Assembly (NCBI RefSeq): GCF_030272615.1 | Contig: NC_081415.1 | Span: 606,121,137-606,185,136 of the forward strand | Direction: 5' to 3' | DNA: 64,000 nt | DNA from: Cryptomeria japonica | Taxonomy: Eukaryota > Streptophyta > Pinopsida > Cupressales > Cupressaceae | Shown: piece after piece, positions 45,661 through 55,815 of the stretch | Layout: each line of letters begins with the position of its first letter | Position numbering within the stretch: the first letter of the stretch is position 1 | Position numbers and translations under genes: made by a program | The notes under the pieces: generated by a model | What the model was told of the DNA's origin: nothing | The model's database searches: none | The model's input: the letters and a program-made list of their open reading frames with translations, nothing else

Positions 45661-46104
45661 TCCTAAACAAAAATAGGAAAGTCAAAAGTAGCAATTGTAG
45701 GATCTAGTTGTTCAACCCTACCACGAACATCCCCCATCACTGGATGAGAATCAGGGGTTGAAGGCGAAGATGGAATTATAATACTATTAGGTGTTGAAGG
45801 AGGTGATCTACTCGCTTGTCCTACTACTATTTCAACCACAATTATTGTTGTATTTAGAAGAAGTGTAGGTTTAAAGAAATCTTCCTAAAGGATCTCTCAT
45901 CCTCTGCATACAATAATTATGTGCAACTTTCTACCTTTCCTATATAGGATGTTAGTAGAATATTTGGTATTTGATGTTGTAATTACCCTTCCATTTTACC
46001 CCAAAATTCAAGTTATTAAGTGTTCATTCATTTGTATACTTAGGAATACATCTATCCATAAAACAGGATATGCATCTATCCCTCAAGTAAGTGTTGAACA
46101 TTGT

Positions 46105-47221
46105 GTTGTCATTGATGTCAAAGGATTTAGTGATAATTAAATGCAATTGTACTTGATCTCATGTGTCTGTTAGCTACAACAATTTTAGTTATTTTTGACA
46201 TGACATGTTGGAGCATTTAAATTCCAAAAGGACAATGACAAGTTATGTCGATAGATCTCTTGCAGATTTTTTGTAACATCATCATACATATGTTCGAGTT
46301 ATTGAAGATGATTTGGAAGTGTTTGCAATATGTTACTAAGGTATATTTTTCAAACACTATGTATATATTGGCAACTTGTTATGTACCTTATTCTACCATA
46401 GTAATGTTTTATGGCTTGTGGTTTTGAAGTTAAGTAAAACTACACATGAAGTATCATATTCCAGAGTTTTAGAAGATCTACTCTGAGAGAACAAAAAGTT
46501 AAAAGTGACATAGTGTTAATTGTGCTGGTTATTCGACTATACTAATGTTACAGATTGATGCACCATAGAAGGATAATGTGCACCAACTGGAGGAAGTGTT
46601 TGGATGTTCATTGGGGCCAATTGAGTCTATATTGAGTAACACATATCATGCTCATACTCTAGTGTAATATATTTTCTTAGGATCAAGCCTATTGCATGTT
46701 TGGTTTAAGGTTTATTCTTTTGGCCAACCTAGGGATATTGTAATTATGTTCTATGCCAACTTGTGAATGCAATTAATGTTGGAGTACATATATATTGATG
46801 ATCAGATTCATTTTAATGTTGTGTGTTGTACAAAAATATGGGTGATGTTGTTGAATAAGTAACATGGTAACAATGACAAGACTTGTGCAAACTATCTACT
46901 CAATTATTGTGTGTGGTTTTGAAGTTGACCATATCAAGAAGATGTTGAGTGTTCAATCTTGAAGATCTACATTACATATCTCTTGGATTGTGTATGAGAT
47001 TGGTGTCTCTTGTAGGTTGGTGCCTACAAATACAATTGGGGATTATTGTCTCTAGTAGGTTGGTGCTTACTTCATATTATAAGTTCTTTATCAAATCTTT
47101 TGTGAGGCCTAGATCGGGTAGTAGATCCAAGCAACTATTCTCACCATGTTGTTTTTCGTTTTGGGTTTTCCACATAAACTTATTATTCATTTGTGTGCTT
47201 GTGTGTTCATGCTTCATCATT
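46105..47221 (+). repeat. Copia-type LTR fragment
   Basis: It starts TGTTGTCATTGATGTCAA (46105) and includes GGGTTTTCCACATAAA (about 47161), both landmarks of the copia LTRs in this window. It lacks the GATTCACC poly-C end and stops where the AT-rich LTR at 47222 begins. Confidence 0.55.
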
Positions 47222-48428
47222 TGATAAGCTAAGGAAAGACTAGCGTAAGCTTAGAAATTCATCATTAATTTGTTGATTAAATCAAACAGGTTAATAACTA
47301 AAACCCTTCCTAATTAATTAATTCTGCAATGAAAGTATGCTCGATAATTAAATAAAAATACAAAATAAAACATTAGAAAAACCCTCTTATTGCATTTGAG
47401 CATGTTGCTTCCATTGTTCTTCTGATTCTTGCGGTATGATGGGTCTTAGAGTTGCGCTATAAAAGACTTGTAGAATGTTAGCACAAGATTCGAAGATAGT
47501 GGTTGTCGAAAAAGGGAAATTGATGTTGAATTTATAGATTCTAGAAGGTTTGATTAGATGGCTAAGATTCAATTGAGAACTGGATCAATCAAGAGTTGAG
47601 ATTTCATGTGACAAGTTTGTGGGAGAGAATTGCTCATGTTGACTGAATATGATTGATAGATCAATTGGATTGATTGGAGAGATAACTGGTTTGATTAGGT
47701 GTTAGACAGAATTGATTGATTAGTCAGGGAATTTTATTGAATAGTTAATTGACTTGATTGAGTAGATGACAAATTTGACTAAATTATTATCTGAATTGAT
47801 TGATCGGTTATAAAAAGGTAATTGTTAGTTAACTAATTAGTTAGAAAATGGTTGATTGGGAGTTGACTCGATGTCAATGGCAGTTAGAATTTTCGCATGT
47901 GCTATAGGAAATTAGCATGAAATGCAATTTGATTTGTATTTTGATTTTTGAAAATGTTAAATGACATGCAAATTTATTGAAAATGAAATTAATTAGAATT
48001 AGGACAAATCTAAATTTGGGGAGATTTGAATTATTCGAAACGAAGGGAAATTAAATTAAATAAATTTCTAAAATTTGATTAATTTGGAGGATGTAATTAG
48101 ATAATTAAATAATTTAAAGAAATTATTTAATTATAGAAATGTAGAAATTGAACTTAATTAAATAATAAAATTTATTTAATTAAGGTACATAAATCACTTT
48201 ATTATTTAATTAAGGTACATAAATCATAATTAATTAAATAATCAATTTTAGAAGAAGAATGGTTAAATGATTAGATGATTAAGAAAGAAATTGAATAATT
48301 AGTTTATGACAAAAAATAAGATTATTGACTTAGAAAAATAAAATTAGATTAATTAAATAATTAAAAACTTTAATTAATATAGAAGAATAATTAACAATGT
48401 TAGTAATGGGGAAATTTTAAGTGTCTAT
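47222..48428 (-). repeat. Old LTR of a PMD-carrying gypsy element
   Basis: An AT-rich block from TGATAAGC to GTGTCTATA, followed by a pyrimidine-rich segment that on the minus strand reads AAAGAGGGATAAAA, a decayed polypurine tract. Its sequence and end resemble the solo LTR at 11320-12291. Skipping the copia insertion, a PMD relic lies about 1 kb to its right, as in the Tat element at 15731-28502. Confidence 0.5.
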
Positions 48429-48526
48429 ATTTTATCCCTCTTTGAGACAATGTTCGAAGTAACATTGTTTCAAAGAAAATGTGAAAAATTCTGCCCCAAT
48501 ATACATCAGCGGTTGTAGGATATAAT

Positions 48527-48950
48527 TGTTAGTGTAGGTTTTTATTTTCCTAGTTGAGTTTATTATTTTCCCTTTTCCTAGGTTTTTCCTACACTTTAAT
48601 TAAGTTTATTTAGGTTAATAAAGCATGTTTACTTAAGACAAGTGGGTATTGAGGTGTCGACATGCTATGAGGAGGTGCATTTACTATGTTTAGACCATCA
48701 TAGTGGTCTCTCCTTATTGGTCGGTATTGCCACCTCCACCCCTCTCCTGAGTCTATAGAAACATGCTACCTTGCTTGTATTTTCATATAGTTGGAGATAA
48801 TAATCTGATGCTATTTTGCCTTGGAGCACTTTACATCAGTTTTCTCTCAGTATCACTGTTATGATGTTTATTTCATTTGCATTTACAGTTTATTTAATCT
48901 ATCTCTTTCAATTCAATTCTGGGTTGTAATCTATTTCTCAAATTTTAACA
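48527..48950 (+). repeat. Left (5') LTR of the 48.5-54.7 kb copia element
   Basis: 424 bp, the same length as the right LTR, with an estimated 15-20 differences. The TATA position (48751-48760) reads GTCTATAGAA, while the 3' LTR keeps TATATAAA, so the promoter copy has decayed. Confidence 0.93.
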
Positions 48951-48963
48951 TGGTATCAGAGTC
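48951..48963 (+). other. Primer binding site (initiator Met tRNA type)
   Basis: TGGTATCAGAGTC follows the LTR directly. The first 11 bases match the copia consensus. Confidence 0.9.
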
Positions 48964-49981
48964 TGTTTTGGAAGCATAGATTATTTGTAGAGATCTTGTA
49001 AAATCTTCTATGTTTTCTCTTGCGTTGAGTACGATTTGGAGAACCAACAAAGGTTTAAGAAGATCCAGTAATATTGTTTTACATAAATGTTTTTTTTGTA
49101 AAACAAGGTTTTTGAAGCTTAGATTTGTGAAGGAACTTTCAAATAAAGTATTTCAAGGCATAACAAACCTTTCTTTTGTATTTGGAAGGCCCCAAAACCT
49201 CTATTTTCATATAATATGTGTGTAGATCGGACACCAGAAGCTTTGCATGTCATTTTTTTCTTGTTGAAAATATTTTTTTTAACATTGTGGCCCCATCTTT
49301 CGAAACTGATAAAGAAAAACGCTTTCTGGGTTTGTTTTGCTGCTGTAAAAAACCATCTGGGTCATTGCCAGATGTTTTATTCAATTAACAGATCTTTTGA
49401 AAATCGCGTCAGAAATCTTTAGCCAGATCTCTCACCATTGCAATTTTCATTTTTGCATCTGATCTTCAAATGAGGTTTTTTTCAGTCATACGGAGGTATT
49501 TTTTAGTGATTTTTTTTTTTTTAATGGGGTATTGTTTCGTGCTCTTTGCAATGGTTCAATCAGGTTTTTCTTAGAAGTTATCAATTTTCTATAAATTAAG
49601 TTTTATCAGCAGATCTGAAGGGCAATCCCTATTTTATGAACTTCAAACCACTATAACTTTCACATATGATCTCAAATTTAGGTCATTCTTTTTTTGAAAG
49701 TGGATATTTTTTCAAGTAAAATACATTGATGTTTGTTTGATGCTCATATTCTTAGATATTATTTTTGCCTTCAGTATTTGTGTCCATTTTTTGGACTTTG
49801 TAAAACTCTGGAAAATAACTCCAGCATTGTAAATGCACTAAATTATAAAGTGTCACCTTATAATATCTTGGGGGGGGGGGGGTGATTTCTGATATAGTAA
49901 AAAGGGGGGGTGGTCCAGTGTGTTCTCTCTGAGTTTTTTGTTTCTATTTCCTGCATAAGCAATCTTACTTTCTGCATTAAA
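48964..49981 (+). other. Untranslated leader of the copia element
   Basis: About 1 kb without a convincing gene. It contains two G runs, 49870-49882 (13 G) and 49904-49910 (7 G), which may be purine-rich remnants or unstable tracts. Confidence 0.55.
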
Positions 49982-50940
49982 ATGGACCAAAATATAGTAC
50001 CAATACTCACACCTTACAATTACTATGATTGGAAGTAAAAAATGATAATCTATCTTAAGAAGTTGGGGTTGTTTAGAGTAACTATGGGACTTGAAACTGA
50101 ACCAACACTAATTGCAAAAAAGCCAAAATGGTTTAACAAATGTGATGAAGCTTATGGTACTCTATGGATGTCTATATCTTCTGATCTTTTTTTTTATGTT
50201 GAATCTGCTACAACTCCAAATGATGTACGAACAACATTAGAAGGGTTGTTTGGTAAACAAGGTGAGTTAAGGGGACACCAATTGGAGAATGGGCTAATAG
50301 GGATAAATCCATGTAATTTTGATACAATTCAAGACTTCTTCACAAAACTAAAGGTTATAAGATTGCAATTGAAGGCATGTGGGATAAATAAGAAAGATTC
50401 ACAATTGATTCTAAGCATTCTTTCCAAACTTGGTCCAAACTATTCAGTGTTTGTTTCTACTTTCTATGCTACAAAAAGTGCCTTAGGAACTAGCTTTAAA
50501 ATACCTTCTCTTGATGATTTTGCAAAAGAACTCACACAAGAACATGATAAGCCAATTCCAATGGGCACAATTAAGCCCTCTAAATATCAATCCTTGGTTG
50601 CCAACCAAGGTACAAATGATCAAAATGGGCTTTCTAAGCAAGAAAAGAAACAAAAGAACCAAGGAGAAAAGATGCAAGAATAGAAGCTAGTTACTTCAAA
50701 AGCAACTAATGATGCATATTCTTCAAAGGGTGACAAGCCCAAGAAGGAGAAAACTAAGTGTTCCTATTGTAACAAACTTGGTCACGATGAACATAAATGT
50801 CTAAAGAAGCAAATTGATCATTTGACTCATCTTCTAAAAATAACAACATCAAGGTGCCTGATTTTGTTAAACCAAGTTCATCTCAGGAATCTTCAAAGGA
50901 CACAAGCAAGGGGAAAGGAAAGGGCAAGGCCCTAGTTGTT
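49982..50940 (+). pseudogene. gag: Copia gag of the 48.5-54.7 kb element
   Basis: ATG at 49982 begins MDQNIVPILTPYNYYDWK, typical of plant copia gag. TAA at 50036 and TAG at 50681 break it. The capsid-like core contains ATTPNDVRTTLEGLFGKQGE and a leucine-rich stretch. A CCHC knuckle, CSYCNKLGHDEHKC, lies at about 50759-50800. A frame change follows before the protease. Gag would form the particle and bind RNA. Confidence 0.85.
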
Positions 50941-53900
50941 GTTGCTTCCTAGCCTAATTCCTGGATTATTGACTCGGGTGCTTCACACCACATGGCTTTA
51001 TCAAAGGATAGTTTTTCCTCTTGGGAGTCATGTTATATGCCATCTATTCTATTGGGTGATGACACTCTTGCTGAAGTACATGGGAGAGGGTCGGTTGATG
51101 TGGGTAAAGGAACATTTTAGGATGTCCTTTGTGTTCCATCTTTGTCAACCAATCTCCTATCTATCTATCAGATCACTCACATTGGCTCTGGCAAGTGGGT
51201 TGAGTTCACTCTAGACACAGTGGTAAATAGTGAGATGCATAATGGGTCTACAATTGTAGTGGGAAAGGCAAATCATCACTTTAGACTATATCACTTTTCT
51301 CACTTTGTTCCTGATTCTCCTTCACTTGCATTCCTTACTCATTCAGATGAGGTGAGTCATTTGTGGCATCAGTGGTTTGGCCACTTGAACTACCACTACT
51401 TGCAGTAGCTCAGTCGACATGACATGGTTATAGGGTTGCCTTCTATTTGATTTCTTGATGGATTTTGTCAAGGATGCATTCCTGGCAAGCACCCTAAAGA
51501 AAAATTTGATAAAGGCAAAGCATGGAGAGCCACACAACTTTTGGAGCTAGTTCACAATGATTTAGCAGGACCATTTCCAAATCCTTCTTTCAGCAAGGCC
51601 AAATATGTCTTGACATTCATTGATGATCTTTCTCGGTACACCTTTGTATATTTTCTCAAACAAAAGTCTGAGGTCTTTGAGTCTTTTCAGGAATTCAAAG
51701 GCTTTGCAGAGAAGTAATCAGGGAAAACCATCAAGGTTTCGCGCACCGATAATGGGGGAATATGTCAACCAGAGGTTTGAGCAATTTTGTATCTCAGAAG
51801 GCATTGATCTTCAACACACAGTTCCCTACACTCCACAACAAAATGGAGTTGTAGAACGTAAGAATCGGTCCTTGAAGGAAATAGCTAATTGTATGATCCA
51901 CTCTAGATCATTGGCACCTCAGTATTGGGTAGAGGCCATCAACTGTACATGTTATATCCAAAATCGAGTTTCTCATTGAGTTGTGAAGGGGGTAACTCAT
52001 TTTCAAGCTTGGACTGGTCAGAAACCCATAGTCAAACATTTTCGAGTGTTTGGGTCTTCTGCATGGGCCCACATTCTAGCAGAGAAATGCAGGGCTATGG
52101 ATCCACAAGGCAAGCCTTGCATATTTGTTGGGTATCCAGATTGTGCTAAAGGCTACAAGCTTCTCCATCCTACCACACATGAGATTTTCATTGAGAGGAG
52201 TGTTCGTTTTGAGGAGGATACTTTCAATTCTTCTTCTACCGCTTCTCCATCTTTCATTCTTATGGAGGCATTACAACTTCATGATGACAGTTCTTCTGAG
52301 GATTTTAATCCTCTTGATCCTTCTGTGGAGTCTTCTTCCTCCACTTCAGATGACAATGGTGAGGATTCATCTTCCTCTTCTCTTAGTCATCCTTCAAAGG
52401 GTGATGATTCTCCTCCAGATTCTCCTCATTCTCCAACTATTGGGCCTCTTTGGGCTCGTCAAACATTGGAGTCAGTAGGTGATTGGGTTGGTGATCCTTC
52501 ATATGAGAGAAGAATAAGGTCTCAATTTGAGCATGCTCCACATCTCTTCTTTGCTACAACTGCAGATCCACAATCCTTTCAAGAAGCTTCAGGTGTTCCC
52601 GAGTGGGACGTTGCTATGCAAGAGGAGTTCAATTCCTTGGAGAGGAACCATACTTGGGATTTAGTCCCTCTTCCCAAGGGAAGGAAACTTGTTTAGTGCA
52701 AGTGGATCTACCGAACAAAATTTGCTGCAGATGGGTTGGTTGATAAGCATAAGGCTCGCTTAGTCACCAAAGGATTCTCCCAAGTTGCTGGGATTGACTA
52801 CTTTGGCATTTTGCACCAATTGCCAAGATGAATTCCATCTGACTTGTCCTTTCTATTGTTGCAGCCCATCATTGGGAAGTTCATTAGATGGATGTGAAGA
52901 GTGCTTTTCTTCACGGTGACCTTCGGGAGGAGATATATATGGAGCATCCACAAGGGTTCGTCCAGGAACCTTCACTTTTTTGTTGCCTTCGAAAGTCTCT
53001 CTATGGCCTTAAACATGCCCCTTGTGCCTTGTATGCCAAGATGGAATCCTTCCTTCTGTCAGTTGGGTTCTCAATTCCATTCTGATCCAAATGTCTACAT
53101 TTTGCAGTAGGATGATACTCTCACCTTCCTTATTCTCTATGTTGATGACTTGTTGATCACTAGGAATCACTCATCCCATATCAATGCAGTCAAAACTGCC
53201 CTTCATGATCATTTATTGATGTTTGACTTAGGCCTACTCGATTACTTCTTAGGGATTGAGATCACTCGATCACCTTCTGGTATCTTCATTGGACAACCTA
53301 AGTATGCTTTTGATATGCTCTCAAGATTTCACATGGCTGACTGTAAGCCTGCACCGACTCCATTTCTGTCAGGAGTTAAACTTGAGGCTTCTTGTTCTTC
53401 ACCCTTGGTGGATGCTACCTTGTATCATTAATTAGTTGGAAGCCTCATATATTTGACTCACATGAGGCCTGATATTTCATATGCAGTGGGCCTGGTCTCC
53501 AGGTTCATGCAGGAGCCACATGAGCTGCAGTGGAAAGCAGCTAAGCGGATTCTTCACTATGTACAGGGTACTCATAGTTATGGGACTCATTATACAATGG
53601 GTGTGGATATTGACTTGGTGGGATATACAGATTTAGATTGGGTAGGTGATTCTAAGGATTGCAAGTCCACTTCAGGGTATTGCTTCTCTCTTGTTTTTGG
53701 TCTAGTTTCTTGGTCAAGCAAGAAACAATCTGCTATTGCTCTTTCATCTACTGAGGCTAAGTATTGAGGAGCAATTAATGCTGTGACTAAGGCCATTTGG
53801 CTTTAGAACATTCTCACTGAGTTTGGCATTTCCTTTCGAAAGCCTATAGTCATCTTTTGTGACAACCAGAGTGCTATTTAGATTTCTCGCAATCTGGTCC

Positions 53901-54090
53901 ATCATCAACAGACCAAGCACATTGAGATTCACATGCATTACATTCGAGAGCTGATTTATGAGTAGGTTCTTGATCTTCAATACTGTCCGACATCAGATCA
54001 AACTGTAGACATCTTCACCAAACCCTTCATTGAAATCAAGTTCATTCATTTGAGAGCTCCGCTTGGGGTGCGACAGGTGTTCTCTTTTGT
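50941..54090 (+). pseudogene. pol: Copia pol: protease, integrase, RT, RNase H
   Basis: Order on the plus strand: protease WIIDSGASHHM (about 50962); integrase zinc finger HLWHQWFGHLN and CQGCIPGK; catalytic Asp in VHNDLAGP (about 51555), Asp in RTDNGGEY (about 51750), Glu in NGVVERKN (about 51850); reverse transcriptase with MDVKSAFLHGDL (52888) and YVDDLLIT (53138); RNase H with YTDLDWVGD (53623), SSTEAKY and FCDNQSAI. All catalytic residues I can see are retained. Stops after gag: TAG at 50950, 51118, 51406, 52694, 52885, 53108, 53804, 53879 and 53963; TGA at 51448, 51977 and 53765; TAA at 51715 and 53429. At least two frameshifts occur (about 51980 and 53080). Most TAGs stand where the family has glutamine. 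Confidence 0.9.
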
Positions 54091-54116
54091 TGGGGGGGGC
54101 TTCTTAGTTCATTTTT

Positions 54117-54118
<2 letters not shown>

Positions 54119-54151
<33 letters not shown>
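54119..54151 (+). repeat. CT microsatellite
   Basis: About 16 CT/TC units lie between pol and the purine tract, in a region also carrying several TTGGGGGGG words (54090-54215). Confidence 0.95.
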
Positions 54152-54153
<2 letters not shown>

Positions 54154-54283
54154 TCTAGGGGGGGGTGTACTCTCCTTTGTTGGGGGAGCTTCTTCTTTGT
54201 TGGGGGGGGGAGGACTATGTACATGGGTACCTCATCAGGCTTCATTTGTCAGGACCCGTATTTTCACCCACCTAAGCTATGCT

Positions 54284-54293
54284 TAAGGGGGGG
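54284..54293 (+). other. Polypurine tract of the copia element
   Basis: AAGGGGGGG immediately precedes the right LTR. Confidence 0.85.
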
Positions 54294-54717
54294 TGTTAGT
54301 GTAGGCTTTTATTTTCCTAGTTGGGTTTATTATTTTCCCTTTTCCTAGGTTTTTCCTACACTTTAATTAAGCTTTCTTAGGTTAATAAAGCATGTTTACT
54401 TAAGACAAGTGGGTATTGAGGTGTCGACATGCTATGAGGAGGTGCATTTACTATGTTTAGACCATCATGGTGGTCCCTCCTCATTGGCTGGTATTGCCAC
54501 CTCCACCCCTCTCTTAAGTCTATATAAACATGCTACCTTGCTTGTATTTTCATATAGTTGGAGACAATAATCTGATGCTATTTTCCCTTGGAGCACTTCA
54601 CATCATTTTTCACTTGGTATCACTATTATGTTGTTTATTTCATTTGGATTTATAGTTTATTTGATCTATCTCTTTCAATTCAATTCTGGGTTGTAATCTA
54701 TTTCTCATTTTTTAACA
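54294..54717 (+). repeat. Right (3') LTR of the 48.5-54.7 kb copia element
   Basis: 424 bp, with an intact TATA box GTCTATATAAAC at 54519-54530. The target duplication ATAAT follows. Confidence 0.94.
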
Positions 54718-55603
54718 ATAATTATGCCCCTTTGAGAAATTTGTCAAAATTTTATTGAATTGAAGACCAATTTAACGATAATATGATCAAGATTACATGT
54801 TTTCAATTTGATAAAGTTTTGAACTCGTTTGATTGACTTACAAGGCAATCAAAGTTGATTTTGACCATGGCTATAAGGGTGGAAAACCCTAATTTTGGCT
54901 CCAAATTGGCTATAAATAGGAATTTTGGGATTCATTTTGCTCATTTGCATTCTAGGAGCTTGGAGCATTCAAAGTGATTTTTGAGTGATTTGTGAGCATT
55001 ATAGGAGTGATGGTAGGTATTGAAGCACGACAGCACTTGTCCAAGTGGGCTTGATCATTCGACCAGCTAGAGGGCATGGGTGGTATGGTAGGTACCTTGA
55101 CCCAACTTGTCAAATTTTATTTTTTTTGCTTGATTTCTAAAACTTAAGTGTTTCACATTTGTAGTTCAAAAATTTCACATAAGTAGATTTCATTTCTCAT
55201 TTGTTAATTACATTTTGCATGCATTAAATTTTTTGCATATGACTATTCTCAACTTTACGTGTATAGTTGATTTTCACAATCGCTATAAATATTTTGCATT
55301 TGTTTGAGTGATTCCGCATATGTCGCTATTTTTTCGCATAAGTATTGTGCTTTGCAAAAAACTTAAGAGTTTTGTATTTGTTATAACTCTTTTGTATTTA
55401 ACTATTAAGCAAATTTGAAATTTTGCATTTGTGATTTTTGGCAAAAAAAAATCGATCTAGAACCAACTTTGGACATTGTTATCAGGCATTTGATGAATTT
55501 GGGAAAATTTAGGCTCATGATGACATGTTTTTATAGGCTATGCTTCTCATTCTTGGTACACACAAGAATAGGCCTAATGAACTTGCATTGTGCCATTAGT
55601 TAG

Positions 55604-55815
55604 ATGATGAAGAGGAAGCCTTCTTTTAGCGAGTTAGTCTATATCACATTTTGTAGATGCCTAAGATTATAACCAATAAGGGATTGATCACTTCTCTTAT
55701 TGAGAGATGGCATTCAAAGACCTATTATTTCGATCTGTCGACTAGTGAGGCATCAATTATGCTTGAGGATGTGTGGAGGATTCTATTAGTTCCTGAAAAT
55801 AGGTTTACACTATGA
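55604..55815 (+). pseudogene. Second plant-mobile-domain relic
   Basis: The plus frame gives EEEAFF, a stop, RVSLYHIL, a stop, MPKII, then LITSLIERWHSKTYYFDLS and IMLEDVWRILLVP. It aligns position by position with the PMD core at about 18498-18680 (ERDTFSIVGLWYVILMP..., ALMERWDPDTCTFHLP, VTLEDVYRILRLP). Once the copia insertion is removed it lies about 1 kb from the LTR end at 48428, matching the spacing in the Tat element. It is short and broken, with no function left. Confidence 0.75.

Larger units (their letters stand above)
48527..54717 (+). mobile_element. Ty1/copia LTR retrotransposon, complete but inactive
   Basis: 424-bp LTRs at both ends (TGTTAGTG...TTTTAACA), perfect 5-bp duplications ATAAT (48522-48526, 54718-54722), primer site TGGTATCAGAG at 48951 and purine tract AAGGGGGGG before the right LTR. 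The gag-pol in between is in copia order but has at least 16 nonsense codons and several frameshifts. Confidence 0.95.
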
